Shown: positions 36,723 to 52,000 of the stretch, piece after piece
How the letters are laid out: the number at the start of each line of letters is the position of its first letter
Numbering within the stretch: position 1 is the first letter of the stretch
NCBI RefSeq assembly: GCF_964204645.1
Contig: NC_134028.1
Span: 124,001 to 188,000, forward strand
Direction of reading: 5' to 3'
Length of the DNA: 64,000 nucleotides
Source: Tubulanus polymorphus
Lineage: Eukaryota > Nemertea > Palaeonemertea > Tubulaniformes > Tubulanidae
Program-made: the position numbers and the translations under genes
Notes under the pieces: generated by a model
Told to the model about the DNA's origin: nothing
Databases searched by the model: none
Seen by the model: only the letters and a program-made list of their open reading frames with translations

Positions 36723-39700
36723 ATTTCATTTCAGATCGAGTCCATCATCTTCAGGAGCATAAATAACCAGAAAATTCTTAATCTTTCCACCTATCTATTT
36801 GAAATCAGTTCAATACGCCTTAGCCCATCTTTTCAGATTCAGTCCATCATCTTCAGAACCAAAGGCAGCCAGAAAATTCTTAATCTTTCCACCTATCTGT
36901 TTGAAATCAGTTCAGTTCACCCTAACCCATCAATTTAGATAGAATTCATCATCTTTAGGACCCTATTTTGCATGAAAAACCTGTATCTTTCAGTCCATCT
37001 GCTCGAAATCAGTTCAGTTTACCTTAACCTATCATTTCAGATCGAGTCCATCATCTTCAGGAGCATAAATAGCCAGAAAATTCTTAATCTTTCCACCTAT
37101 CTATTTGAAATCAGTTCAATACGCCTTAACACATCTTTTCAGATTGAATCCATCATCTTCAGAACCAAAAGCAGCCAGAAAATTCTGATTCTTTCAACCT
37201 ATCTATTTGAAATCAGTTCAGTACACCCTAACCCATCAATTAAGATAGAACTCATCATCTTTAGGACCCTATTTTGCAAGAAAAATCTGTATCTTTCAGT
37301 CCATCTGCTCGAAATCAGTTCAGTTTACCTTAACCTATCATTTCAGATCGAGTCCATCATCTTCAGGAGCATAAATAGCCATAAAATTCTTAATCTTTCC
37401 ACCTATCTATTTGAAATCAGTTCAATACGCCTTTACACATCTTTTCAGATTGAATCCATCATCTTCAGAACCAAAAGCAGCCAGAAAATTCTTAATCTTT
37501 CCACCTATCTATTTGAAATCAGTTCAATACGCCTTAGCCCATCTTTTCAGATTGAGTCCATCATCTTCAGAACCAAAGGCAGCCAGAAAATTCTGATTCT
37601 TTCCACCCATCTATTTGAAATCAGTTCAGTTCACCCTAACCCATCAATTAAGGTAGAATTCATCATCTTTAGGACCCTATTTTGCAAGAAAAATCTGTAT
37701 CTTTCAGTCCATCTACTCGAAATCAGTTCAGTCTACCTTAACCTATCATTTCAGATCGAGTCCATCATCTTCAGGAGCACAAATAGCCACGAAATTCTTA
37801 ATCTTTCCACCTATCTATTTGAAATCAGTTCAATACGCCTTAACACATCTTTTCAGATTGAATCCATCATCTTCAGAACCAAAAGCAGCCAGAAAATTCT
37901 GATTCTTTCAACCTGTCTATTTGAAATCAGTTCAGTACACCCTAACCCATCATTTAAGATAGAACTCATCATCTTTAGGACCCTATTTTGCAATAAAAAT
38001 CTGTGTCTTTCAGTCCATCTGCTCGAAATCAGTTCAGTTTACCTTAACCTATCATTTCAGATCGAGTCCATCATCTTCAGGAGCATAAATAGCCAGAAAA
38101 TTCTTAATCTTTCCACCTATCTATTTGAAATCAGTTCAATACGCCTTAACACATCTTTTCAGATTGAATCCATCATCTTCAGAACCAAAAGCAGCCAGAA
38201 AATTCTTAATCTTTCAACCTATCTATTTGAAATCAGTTCAGTACACCCTAACCCATAAATTAAGATAGAATTCATCATCTTTAGGACCCTATTTTGCAAG
38301 AAAAATCTGTATCTTTCAGTCCATCTACTCGAAATCAGTTCAGTTTACCCTAACCCTATCATTTCAGATCGAGTCCATCATCTTCAGGAGCATAAATAGC
38401 CAGAAAATTCTTAATCTTTCCACCTATCTATTTGAAATCAGTTCAATACGCCTTAACACATCTTTTCAGATTGAATCCATCATCTTCAGAACCAAAAGCA
38501 GCCAGAAAATTCTGATTCTTTCAACCTATCTATTTGAAATCAGTTCAGTACACCCTAACCCATCAATTAAGATAGAACTCATCATCTTTAGGACCCTATT
38601 TTGCAAGAAAAATCTGTATCTTTCAGTCCATCTGCTCGAAATCAGTTCAGTTTACCTTAACCTATCATTTCAGATCGAGTCCATCATCTTCAGGAGCATA
38701 AATAGCCATAAAATTCTTAATCTTTCCACCTATCTATTTGAAATCAGTTCAATACGCCTTAACACATCTTTTCAGATTGAATCCATCATCTTCAGAACCA
38801 AAAGCAGCCAGAAAATTCTTAATCTTTCCACCTATCTATTTGAAATCAGTTCAATACGCCTTAGCCCATCTTTTCAGATTGAGTCCATCATCTTCAGAAC
38901 CAAAGGCAGCCAGAAAATTCTGATTCTTTCCACCCATCTATTTAAAATCAGTTCAGTTCACCCTAACCCATCAATTAAGGTAGAATTCATCATCTTTAGG
39001 ACCCTATTTTGCAAGAAAAATCTGTATCTTTCAGTCCATCTACTCGAAATCAGTTCAGTCTACCTTAACCTATCATTTCAGATCGAGTCCATCATCTTCA
39101 GGAGCATAAATAGCCACGAAATTCTTAATCTTTCCACCTATCTATTTGAAATCAGTTCAATACGCCTTAACACATCTTTTCAGATTGAATCCATCATCTT
39201 CAGAACCAAAAGCAGCCAGAAAATTCTGATTCTTTCAACCTGTCTATTTGAAATCAGTTCAGTACACCCTAACCCATCATTTAAGATAGAACTCATCATC
39301 TTTAGGACCCTATTTTGCAATAAAAATCTGTGTCTTTCAGTCCATCTGCTCGAAATCAGTTCAGTTTACCTTAACCTATCATTTCAGATCGAGTCCATCA
39401 TCTTCAGGAGCATAAATAGCCAGAAAATTCTTAATCTTTCCACCTATCTATTTGAAATCAGTTCAATACGCCTTAACACATCTTTTCAGATTGAATCCAT
39501 CATCTTCAGAACCAAAAGCAGCCAGAAAATTCTTAATCTTTCAACCTATCTATTTGAAATCAGTTCAGTACACCCTAACCCATAAATTAAGATAGAATTC
39601 ATCATCTTTAGGACCCTATTTTGCAAGAAAAATCTGTATCTTTCAGTCCATCTACTCGAAATCAGTTCAGTTTACCTTAACCTATCATTTCAGATCGAGT

Positions 39701-42027
39701 CCATCATCTTCAGGAGCATAAATAGCCAGAAAATTCTTAATCTTTCCACCTATCTATTTGAAATCAGTTCAATACGCCTTAGCCCATCTTTTCAGATTGA
39801 GTCCATCATCTTCAGAACCAAAGGCAGCCAGAAAATTCTGATTCTTTCCACCTATCTATTTGAAATCAGTTCAGTTCACCCTAACTCATCAATTAAGATA
39901 GAATTCATCATCTTTAGGACCCTATTTTGCAAGAAAAATCTGTATCTTTCAGTCCATCTACTCGAAATCAGTTCAGTTTACCTTAACCTATCATTTCAGA
40001 TCGAGTCCATCATCTTCAGGAGCATAAATAGCCAGAAAATTCTTAATCTTTCCACCTATCTATTTGAAATCAGTTCAATACGCCTTAGCCCATCTTTTCA
40101 GATTGAGTCCATCATCTTCAGAACCAATGACAGCCAGAAAATTCTGATTCTTTCCACCTATCTATTTGAAATCAGTTCAGTTCACCCTAACTCATCAATT
40201 AAGATAGAATTCATCATCTTTAGGACCCTATTTTGCAAGAAAAATCTGTATCTTTCAGTCCATCTACTCGAAATCAGTTCAGTTTACCTTAACCTATCAT
40301 TTCAGATCGAGTCCATCATCTTCAGGAGCATAAATAACCAGAAAATTCTTAATCTTTCAACCTATCTGTTTGAAATCAGTTCAGTACACCCTAACCCATC
40401 AATTAAGATAGAATTCATCATCTTTAGGACCCTATTTTGCAAGAAAAATCTGTATCTTTCAGTCCATCTACTCGAAATCAGTTCAGTTTACCTTAACCTA
40501 TCATTTCAGATCGAGTCCATCATCTTCAGGAGCATAAATAACCAGAAAATTCTTAATCTTTCCACCTATCTATTTGAAATCAGTTCAATACGCCTTAGCC
40601 CATCTTTTCAGATTCAGTCCATCATCTTCAGAACCAAAGGCAGCCAGAAAATTCTTAATCTTTCCACCTATCTGTTTGAAATCAGTTCAGTTCACCCTAA
40701 CCCATCAATTTAGATAGAATTCATCATCTTTAGGACCCTATTTTGCAAGAAAAACCTGTATCTTTCAGTCCATCTGCTCGAAATCAGTTCAGTTTACCTT
40801 AACCTATCATTTCAGATCGAGTCCATCATCTTCAGGAGCATAAATAGCCAGAAAATTCTTAATCTTTCCACCTATCTATTTGAAATCAGTTCAATACGCC
40901 TTAACACATCTTTTCAGATTGAATCCATCATCTTCAGAACCAAAAGCAGCCAGAAAATTCTGATTCTTTCAACCTATCTATTTGAAATCAGTTCAGTACA
41001 CCCTAACCCATCAATTAAGATAGAACTCATCATCTTTAGGACCCTATTTTGCAAGAAAAATCTGTATCTTTCAGTCCATCTACTCGAAATCAGTTCAGTT
41101 TACCTTAACCTATCATTTCAGATCGAGTCCATCATCTTCAGGAGCATAAATAGCCATAAAATTCTTAATCTTTCCACCTATCTATTTGAAATCAGTTCAA
41201 TACGCCTTAACACATCTTTTCAGATTGAATCCATCATCTTCAGAACCAAAAGCAGCCAGAAAATTCTTAATCTTTCCACCTATCTATTTGAAATCAGTTC
41301 AATACGCCTTAGCCCATCTTTTCAGATTGAGTCCATCATCTTCAGAACCAAAGGCAGCCAGAAAATTCTGATTCTTTCCACCCATCTATTTGAAATCAGT
41401 TCAGTTCACCCTAACCCATCAATTAAGGTAGAATTCATCATCTTTAGGACCCTATTTTGCAAGAAAAATCTGTATCTTTCAGTCCATCTACTCGAAATCA
41501 GATCAGTCCACCTTAACCTATCATTTCAGATCGAGTCCATCATCTTCAGGAGCATAAATAGCCAGAAAATTCTTAATCTTTCCACCTATCTATTTGAAAT
41601 CAGTTCAATACGCCTTAGCCCATCTTTTCAGATTGAGTCCATCATCTTCAGAACCAAAGGCAGCCAGAAAATTCTGATTCTTTCAACCTATCTATTTGAA
41701 ATCAGTTCAGTTCACCCTAACTCATCAATTAAGATAGAATTCATCATCTTTAGGACCCTATTTTGCAAGAAAAATCTGTATCTTTCAGTCCATCTACTCG
41801 AAATCAGTTCAGTTTACCTTAACCTATCATTTCAGATCGAGTCCATCATCTTCAGGAGCATAAATAACCAGAAAATTCTTAATCTTTCAACCTATCTGTT
41901 TGAAATCAGTTCAGTACACCCTAACCCATCAATTAAGATAGAATTCATCATCTTTAGGACCCTATTTTGCAAGAAAAATCTGTATCTTTCAGTCCATCTA
42001 CTCGAAATCAGTTCAGTTTACCTTAAC
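36723..42027 (+). repeat. 52-monomer super-unit U1 (5,305 bp)
   Basis: Order by monomer number: 3,3,4,3,3,3,4,3,3,3,3,2,3,3,4,3,2 = 52. It begins with the ATTTCATTTCAG trimer carrying TTTTGCATGAAA and holds one 103-bp monomer. Private changes are CTATTTAAAATC at about 38939 and AACCAATGACAG at about 40121, where its relatives have AACCAATGGCAG. It is the fullest version of the pattern from which U2 and U4 derive by deletion. Confidence 0.85.
38253..38355 (+). repeat. 103-bp C monomer, copy 3
   Basis: Same one-base-longer end as the copies at 25501 and 28562, at an offset of 12,752 bp from the first. It lies in U1. Confidence 0.93.
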
Positions 42028-45000
42028 ATTTCATTTCAGATCGAGTCCATCATCTTCAGGAGCATAAATAACCAGAAAATTCTTAATCTTTCCACCTATC
42101 TATTTGAAATCAGTTCAATACGCCTTAGCCCATCTTTTCAGATTCAGTCCATCATCTTCAGAACCAAAGGCAGCCAGAAAATTCTTAATCTTTCCACCTA
42201 TCTGTTTGAAATCAGTTCAGTTCACCCTAACCCATCAATTTAGATAGAATTCATCATCTTTAGGACCCTATTTTGCATGAAAAACCTGTATCTTTCAGTC
42301 CATCTGCTCGAAATCAGTTCAGTTTACCTTAACCTATCATTTCAGATCGAGTCCATCATCTTCAGGAGCATAAATAGCCAGAAAATTCTTAATCTTTCCA
42401 CCTATCTATTTGAAATCAGTTCAATACGCCTTAACACATCTTTTCAGATTGAATCCATCATCTTCAGAACCAAAAGCAGCCAGAAAATTCTGATTCTTTC
42501 AACCTATCTATTTGAAATCAGTTCAGTACACCCTAACCCATCAATTAAGATAGAACTCATCATCTTTAGGACCCTATTTTGCAAGAAAAATCTGTATCTT
42601 TCAGTCCATCTGCTCGAAATCAGTTCAGTTTACCTTAACCTATCATTTCAGATCGAGTCCATCATCTTCAGGAGCATAAATAGCCATAAAATTCTTAATC
42701 TTTCCACCTATCTATTTGAAATCAGTTCAATACGCCTTTACACATCTTTTCAGATTGAATCCATCATCTTCAGAACCAAAAGCAGCCAGAAAATTCTTAA
42801 TCTTTCCACCTATCTATTTGAAATCAGTTCAATACGCCTTAGCCCATCTTTTCAGATTGAGTCCATCATCTTCAGAACCAAAGGCAGCCAGAAAATTCTG
42901 ATTCTTTCCACCCATCTATTTGAAATCAGTTCAGTTCACCCTAACCCATCAATTAAGGTAGAATTCATCATCTTTAGGACCCTATTTTGCAAGAAAAATC
43001 TGTATCTTTCAGTCCATCTACTCGAAATCAGTTCAGTCTACCTTAACCTATCATTTCAGATCGAGTCCATCATCTTCAGGAGCATAAATAGCCACGAAAT
43101 TCTTAATCTTTCCACCTATCTATTTGAAATCAGTTCAATACGCCTTAACACATCTTTTCAGATTGAATCCATCATCTTCAGAACCAAAAGCAGCCAGAAA
43201 ATTCTGATTCTTTCAACCTGTCTATTTGAAATCAGTTCAGTACACCCTAACCCATCATTTAAGATAGAACTCATCATCTTTAGGACCCTATTTTGCAATA
43301 AAAATCTGTGTCTTTCAGTCCATCTGCTCGAAATCAGTTCAGTTTACCTTAACCTATCATTTCAGATCGAGACCATCATCTTCAGGAGCATAAATAGCCA
43401 GAAAATTCTTAATCTTTCCACCTATCTATTTGAAATCAGTTCAATACGCCTTAACACATCTTTTCAGATTGAATCCATCATCTTCAGAACCAAAAGCAGC
43501 CAGAAAATTCTTAATCTTTCAACCTATCTATTTAAAATCAGTTCAGTACACCCTAACCCATAAATTAAGATAGAATTCATCATCTTTAGGACCCTATTTT
43601 GCAAGAAAAATCTGTATCTTTCAGTCCATCTACTCGAAATCAGTTCAGTTTACCTTAACCTATCATTTCAGATCGAGTCCATCATCTTCAGGAGCATAAA
43701 TAGCCAGAAAATTCTTAATCTTTCCACCTATCTATTTGAAATCAGTTCAATACGCCTTAGCCCATCTTTTCAGATTGAGTCCATCATCTTCAGAACCAAA
43801 GGCAGCCAGAAAATTCTGATTCTTTCCACCTATCTATTTGAAATCAGTTCAGTTCACCCTAACTCATCAATTAAGATAGAATTCATCATCTTTAGGACCC
43901 TATTTTGCAAGAAAAATCTGTATCTTTCAGTCCATCTACTCGAAATCAGTTCAGTTTACCTTAACCTATCATTTCAGATCGAGTCCATCATCTTCAGGAG
44001 CATAAATAGCCAGAAAATTCTTAATCTTTCCACCTATCTATTTGAAATCAGTTCAATACGCCTTAGCCCATCTTTTCAGATTGAGTCCATCATCTTCAGA
44101 ACCAATGGCAGCCAGAAAATTCTGATTCTTTCCACCTATCTATTTGAAATCAGTTCAGTTCACCCTAACTCATCAATTAAGATAGAATTCATCATCTTTA
44201 GGACCCTATTTTGCAAGAAAAATCTGTATCTTTCAGTCCATCTACTCGAAATCAGTTCAGTTTACCTTAACCTATCATTTCAGATCGAGTCCATCATCTT
44301 CAGGAGCATAAATAACCAGAAAATTCTTAATCTTTCAACCTATCTGTTTGAAATCAGTTCAGTACACCCTAACCCATCAATTAAGATAGAATTCATCATC
44401 TTTAGGACCCTATTTTGCAAGAAAAATCTGTATCTTTCAGTCCATCTACTCGAAATCAGTTCAGTTTACCTTAACCTATCATTTCAGATCGAGTCCATCA
44501 TCTTCAGGAGCATAAATAACCAGAAAATTCTTAATCTTTCCACCTATCTATTTGAAATCAGTTCAATACGCCTTAGCCCATCTTTTCAGATTCAGTCCAT
44601 CATCTTCAGAACCAAAGGCAGCCAGAAAATTCTTAATCTTTCCACCTATCTGTTTGAAATCAGTTCAGTTCACCCTAACCCATCAATTTAGATAGAATTC
44701 ATCATCTTTAGGACCCTATTTTGCAAGAAAAACCTGTATCTTTCAGTCCATCTGCTCGAAATCAGTTCAGTTTACCTTAACCTATCATTTCAGATCGAGT
44801 CCATCATCTTCAGGAGCATAAATAGCCAGAAAATTCTTAATCTTTCCACCTATCTATTTGAAATCAGTTCAATACGCCTTAACACATCTTTTCAGATTGA
44901 ATCCATCATCTTCAGAACCAAAAGCAGCCAGAAAATTCTGATTCTTTCAACCTATCTATTTGAAATCAGTTCAGTACACCCTAACCCATCAATTAAGATA

Positions 45001-46005
45001 GAACTCATCATCTTTAGGACCCTATTTTGCAAGAAAAATCTGTATCTTTCAGTCCATCTACTCGAAATCAGTTCAGTTTACCTTAACCTATCATTTCAGA
45101 TCGAGTCCATCATCTTCAGGAGCATAAATAGCCATAAAATTCTTAATCTTTCCACCTATCTATTTGAAATCAGTTCAATACGCCTTAACACATCTTTTCA
45201 GATTGAATCCATCATCTTCAGAACCAAAAGCAGCCAGAAAATTCTTAATCTTTCCACCTATCTATTTGAAATCAGTTCAATACGCCTTAGCCCATCTTTT
45301 CAGATTGAGTCCATCATCTTCAGAACCAAAGGCAGCCAGAAAATTCTGATTCTTTCCACCCATCTATTTGAAATCAGTTCAGTTCACCCTAACCCATCAA
45401 TTAAGGTAGAATTCATCATCTTTAGGACCCTATTTTGCAAGAAAAATCTGTATCTTTCAGTCCATCTACTCGAAATCAGATCAGTCCACCTTAACCTATC
45501 ATTTCAGATCGAGTCCATCATCTTCAGGAGCATAAATAGCCAGAAAATTCTTAATCTTTCCACCTATCTATTTGAAATCAGTTCAATACGCCTTAGCCCA
45601 TCTTTTCAGATTGAGTCCATCATCTTCAGAACCAAAGGCAGCCAGAAAATTCTGATTCTTTCAACCTATCTATTTGAAATCAGTTCAGTTCACCCTAACT
45701 CATCAATTAAGATAGAATTCATCATCTTTAGGACCCTATTTTGCAAGAAAAATCTGTATCTTTCAGTCCATCTACTCGAAATCAGTTCAGTTTACCTTAA
45801 CCTATCATTTCAGATCGAGTCCATCATCTTCAGGAGCATAAATAACCAGAAAATTCTTAATCTTTCAACCTATCTGTTTGAAATCAGTTCAGTACACCCT
45901 AACCCATCAATTAAGATAGAATTCATCATCTTTAGGACCCTATTTTGCAAGAAAAATCTGTATCTTTCAGTCCATCTACTCGAAATCAGTTCAGTTTACC
46001 TTAAC
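42028..46005 (+). repeat. 39-monomer super-unit U2 (3,978 bp), a 13-monomer deletion derivative
   Basis: It matches U1 from the start. After the trimer carrying AATAAAAATCTGTGTC it passes directly to the trimer corresponding to U1's 39376. The missing 1,327 bp (13 monomers) includes the 103-bp monomer. Private changes are GATCGAGACCATC at about 43365 and CTATTTAAAATC at about 43528. Confidence 0.85.
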
Positions 46006-49000
46006 ATTTCATTTCAGATCGAGTCCATCATCTTCAGGAGCATAAATAACCAGAAAATTCTTAATCTTTCCACCTATCTATTTGAAATCAGTTCAATACG
46101 CCTTAGCCCATCTTTTCAGATTCAGTCCATCATCTTCAGAACCAAAGGCAGCCAGAAAATTCTTAATCTTTCCACCTATCTGTTTGAAATCAGTTCAGTT
46201 CACCCTAACCCATCAATTTAGATAGAATTCATCATCTTTAGGACCCTATTTTGCATGAAAAACCTGTATCTTTCAGTCCATCTGCTCGAAATCAGTTCAG
46301 TTTACCTTAACCTATCATTTCAGATCGAGTCCATCATCTTCAGGAGCATAAATAGCCAGAAAATTCTTAATCTTTCCACCTATCTATTTGAAATCAGTTC
46401 AATACGCCTTAACACATCTTTTCAGATTGAATCCATCATCTTCAGAACCAAAAGCAGCCAGAAAATTCTGATTCTTTCAACCTATCTATTTGAAATCAGT
46501 TCAGTACACCCTAACCCATCAATTAAGATAGAACTCATCATCTTTAGGACCCTATTTTGCAAGAAAAATCTGTATCTTTCAGTCCATCTGCTCGAAATCA
46601 GTTCAGTTTACCTTAACCTATCATTTCAGATCGAGTCCATCATCTTCAGGAGCATAAATAGCCATAAAATTCTTAATCTTTCCACCTATCTATTTGAAAT
46701 CAGTTCAATACGCCTTTACACATCTTTTCAGATTGAATCCATCATCTTCAGAACCAAAAGCAGCCAGAAAATTCTTAATCTTTCCACCTATCTATTTGAA
46801 ATCAGTTCAATACGCCTTAGCCCATCTTTTCAGATTGAGTCCATCATCTTCAGAACCAAAGGCAGCCAGAAAATTCTGATTCTTTCCACCCATCTATTTG
46901 AAATCAGTTCAGTTCACCCTAACCCATCAATTAAGGTAGAATTCATCATCTTTAGGACCCTATTTTGCAAGAAAAATCTGTATCTTTCAGTCCATCTACT
47001 CGAAATCAGTTCAGTCTACCTTAACCTATCATTTCAGATCGAGTCCATCATCTTCAGGAGCACAAATAGCCACGAAATTCTTAATCTTTCCACCTATCTA
47101 TTTGAAATCAGTTCAATACGCCTTAACACATCTTTTCAGATTGAATCCATCATCTTCAGAACCAAAAGCAGCCAGAAAATTCTGATTCTTTCAACCTGTC
47201 TATTTGAAATCAGTTCAGTACACCCTAACCCATCATTTAAGATAGAACTCATCATCTTTAGGACCCTATTTTGCAATAAAAATCTGTGTCTTTCAGTCCA
47301 TCTGCTCGAAATCAGTTCAGTTTACCTTAACCTATCATTTCAGATCGAGTCCATCATCTTCAGGAGCATAAATAGCCAGAAAATTCTTAATCTTTCCACC
47401 TATCTATTTGAAATCAGTTCAATACGCCTTAACACATCTTTTCAGATTGAATCCATCATCTTCAGAACCAAAAGCAGCCAGAAAATTCTTAATCTTTCAA
47501 CCTATCTATTTGAAATCAGTTCAGTACACCCTAACCCATAAATTAAGATAGAATTCATCATCTTTAGGACCCTATTTTGCAAGAAAAATCTGTATCTTTC
47601 AGTCCATCTACTCGAAATCAGTTCAGTTTACCCTAACCCTATCATTTCAGATCGAGTCCATCATCTTCAGGAGCATAAATAGCCAGAAAATTCTTAATCT
47701 TTCCACCTATCTATTTGAAATCAGTTCAATACGCCTTAACACATCTTTTCAGATTGAATCCATCATCTTCAGAACCAAAAGCAGCCAGAAAATTCTGATT
47801 CTTTCAACCTATCTATTTGAAATCAGTTCAGTACACCCTAACCCATCAATTAAGATAGAACTCATCATCTTTAGGACCCTATTTTGCAAGAAAAATCTGT
47901 ATCTTTCAGTCCATCTGCTCGAAATCAGTTCAGTTTACCTTAACCTATCATTTCAGATCGAGTCCATCATCTTCAGGAGCATAAATAGCCATAAAATTCT
48001 TAATCTTTCCACCTATCTATTTGAAATCAGTTCAATACGCCTTAACACATCTTTTCAGATTGAATCCATCATCTTCAGAACCAAAAGCAGCCAGAAAATT
48101 CTTAATCTTTCCACCTATCTATTTGAAATCAGTTCAATACGCCTTAGCCCATCTTTTCAGATTGAGTCCATCATCTTCAGAACCAAAGGCAGCCAGAAAA
48201 TTCTGATTCTTTCCACCCATCTATTTGAAATCAGTTCAGTTCACCCTAACCCATCAATTAAGGTAGAATTCATCATCTTTAGGACCCTATTTTGCAAGAA
48301 AAATCTGTATCTTTCAGTCCATCTACTCGAAATCAGTTCAGTCTACCTTAACCTATCATTTCAGATCGAGTCCATCATCTTCAGGAGCATAAATAGCCAC
48401 GAAATTCTTAATCTTTCCACCTATCTATTTGAAATCAGTTCAATACGCCTTAACACATCTTTTCAGATTGAATCCATCATCTTCAGAACCAAAAGCAGCC
48501 AGAAAATTCTGATTCTTTCAACCTGTCTATTTGAAATCAGTTCAGTACACCCTAACCCATCATTTAAGATAGAACTCATCATCTTTAGGACCCTATTTTG
48601 CAATAAAAATCTGTGTCTTTCAGTCCATCTGCTCGAAATCAGTTCAGTTTACCTTAACCTATCATTTCAGATCGAGTCCATCATCTTCAGGAGCATAAAT
48701 AGCCAGAAAATTCTTAATCTTTCCACCTATCTATTTGAAATCAGTTCAATACGCCTTAACACATCTTTTCAGATTGAATCCATCATCTTCAGAACCAAAA
48801 GCAGCCAGAAAATTCTTAATCTTTCAACCTATCTATTTGAAATCAGTTCAGTACACCCTAACCCATAAATTAAGATAGAATTCATCATCTTTAGGACCCT
48901 ATTTTGCAAGAAAAATCTGTATCTTTCAGTCCATCTACTCGAAATCAGTTCAGTTTACCTTAACCTATCATTTCAGATCGAGTCCATCATCTTCAGGAGC

Positions 49001-52000
49001 ATAAATAGCCAGAAAATTCTTAATCTTTCCACCTATCTATTTGAAATCAGTTCAATACGCCTTAGCCCATCTTTTCAGATTGAGTCCATCATCTTCAGAA
49101 CCAAAGGCAGCCAGAAAATTCTGATTCTTTCCACCTATCTATTTGAAATCAGTTCAGTTCACCCTAACTCATCAATTAAGATAGAATTCATCATCTTTAG
49201 GACCCTATTTTGCAAGAAAAATCTGTATCTTTCAGTCCATCTACTCGAAATCAGTTCAGTTTACCTTAACCTATCATTTCAGATCGAGTCCATCATCTTC
49301 AGGAGCATAAATAGCCAGAAAATTCTTAATCTTTCCACCTATCTATTTGAAATCAGTTCAATACGCCTTAGCCCATCTTTTCAGATTGAGTCCATCATCT
49401 TCAGAACCAATGGCAGCCAGAAAATTCTGATTCTTTCCACCTATCTATTTGAAATCAGTTCAGTTCACCCTAACTCATCAATTAAGATAGAATTCATCAT
49501 CTTTAGGACCCTATTTTGCAAGAAAAATCTGTATCTTTCAGTCCATCTACTCGAAATCAGTTCAGTTTACCTTAACCTATCATTTCAGATCGAGTCCATC
49601 ATCTTCAGGAGCATAAATAACCAGAAAATTCTTAATCTTTCAACCTATCTGTTTGAAATCAGTTCAGTACACCCTAACCCATCAATTAAGATAGAATTCA
49701 TCATCTTTAGGACCCTATTTTGCAAGAAAAATCTGTATCTTTCAGTCCATCTACTCGAAATCAGTTCAGTTTACCTTAACCTATCATTTCAGATCGAGTC
49801 CATCATCTTCAGGAGCATAAATAACCAGAAAATTCTTAATCTTTCCACCTATCTATTTGAAATCAGTTCAATACGCCTTAGCCCATCTTTTCAGATTCAG
49901 TCCATCATCTTCAGAACCAAAGGCAGCCAGAAAATTCTTAATCTTTCCACCTATCTGTTTGAAATCAGTTCAGTTCACCCTAACCCATCAATTTAGATAG
50001 AATTCATCATCTTTAGGACCCTATTTTGCAAGAAAAACCTGTATCTTTCAGTCCATCTGCTCGAAATCAGTTCAGTTTACCTTAACCTATCATTTCAGAT
50101 CGAGTCCATCATCTTCAGGAGCATAAATAGCCAGAAAATTCTTAATCTTTCCACCTATCTATTTGAAATCAGTTCAATACGCCTTAACACATCTTTTCAG
50201 ATTGAATCCATCATCTTCAGAACCAAAAGCAGCCAGAAAATTCTGATTCTTTCAACCTATCTATTTGAAATCAGTTCAGTACACCCTAACCCATCAATTA
50301 AGATAGAACTCATCATCTTTAGGACCCTATTTTGCAAGAAAAATCTGTATCTTTCAGTCCATCTACTCGAAATCAGTTCAGTTTACCTTAACCTATCATT
50401 TCAGATCGAGTCCATCATCTTCAGGAGCATAAATAGCCATAAAATTCTTAATCTTTCCACCTATCTATTTGAAATCAGTTCAATACGCCTTAACACATCT
50501 TTTCAGATTGAATCCATCATCTTCAGAACCAAAAGCAGCCAGAAAATTCTTAATCTTTCCACCTATCTATTTGAAATCAGTTCAATACGCCTTAGCCCAT
50601 CTTTTCAGATTGAGTCCATCATCTTCAGAACCAAAGGCAGCCAGAAAATTCTGATTCTTTCCACCCATCTATTTGAAATCAGTTCAGTTCACCCTAACCC
50701 ATCAATTAAGGTAGAATTCATCATCTTTAGGACCCTATTTTGCAAGAAAAATCTGTATCTTTCAGTCCATCTACTCGAAATCAGATCAGTCTACCTTAAC
50801 CTATCATTTCAGATCGAGTCCATCATCTTCAGGAGCATAAATATCCACGAAATTCTTAATCTTTCCACCTATCTATTTGAAATCAGTTCAATACGCCTTA
50901 ACACATCTTTTCAGATTGAATCCATCATCTTCAGAACCAAAAGCAGCCAGAAAATTCTGATTCTTTCAACCTGTCTATTTGAAATCAGTTCAGTACACCC
51001 TAACCCATCATTTAAGATAGAACTCATCATCTTTAGGACCCTATTTTGCAAGAAAAATCTGTATCTTTCAGTCCATCTGCTCGAAATCAGTTCAGTTTAC
51101 CTTAACCTATCATTTCAGATCGAGTCCATCATCTTCAGGAGCATAAATAGCCAGAAAATTCTTAATCTTTCCACCTATCTATTTGAAATCAGTTCAATAC
51201 GCCTTAACACATCTTTTCAGATTGAATCCATCATCTTCAGAACCAAAAGCAGCCAGAAAATTCTTAATCTTTCAACCTATCTATTTGAAATCAGTTCAGT
51301 ACACCCTAACCCATAAATTAAGATAGAATTCATCATCTTTAGGACCCTATTTTGCAAGAAAAATCTGTATCTTTCAGTCCATCTACTCGAAATCAGTTCA
51401 GTTTACCTTAACCTATCATTTCAGATCGAGTCCATCATCTTCAGGAGCATAAATAGCCAGAAAATTCTTAATCTTTCCACCTATCTATTTGAAATCAGTT
51501 CAATACGCCTTAGCCCATCTTTTCAGATTGAGTCCATCATCTTCAGAACCAAAGGCAGCCAGAAAATTCTGATTCTTTCCACCTATCTATTTGAAATCAG
51601 TTCAGTTCACCCTAACTCATCAATTAAGATAGAATTCATCATCTTTAGGACCCTATTTTGAAAGAAAAATCTGTATCTTTCAGTCCATCTACTCGAAATC
51701 AGTTCAGTTTACCTTAACCTATCATTTCAGATCGAGTTCATCATCTTCAGGAGCATAAATAGCCAGAAAATTCTTAATCTTTCCACCTATCTATTTGAAA
51801 TCAGTTCAATACGCCTTAGCCCATCTTTTCAGATTGAGTCCATCATCTTCAGAACCAAAGGCAGCCAGAAAATTCTGATTCTTTCCACCTATCTATTTGA
51901 AATCAGTTCAGTTCACCCTAACTCATCAATTAAGATAGAATTCATCATCTTTAGGACCCTATTTTGCAAGAAAAACCTGTATCTTTCAGTCCATCTGCTC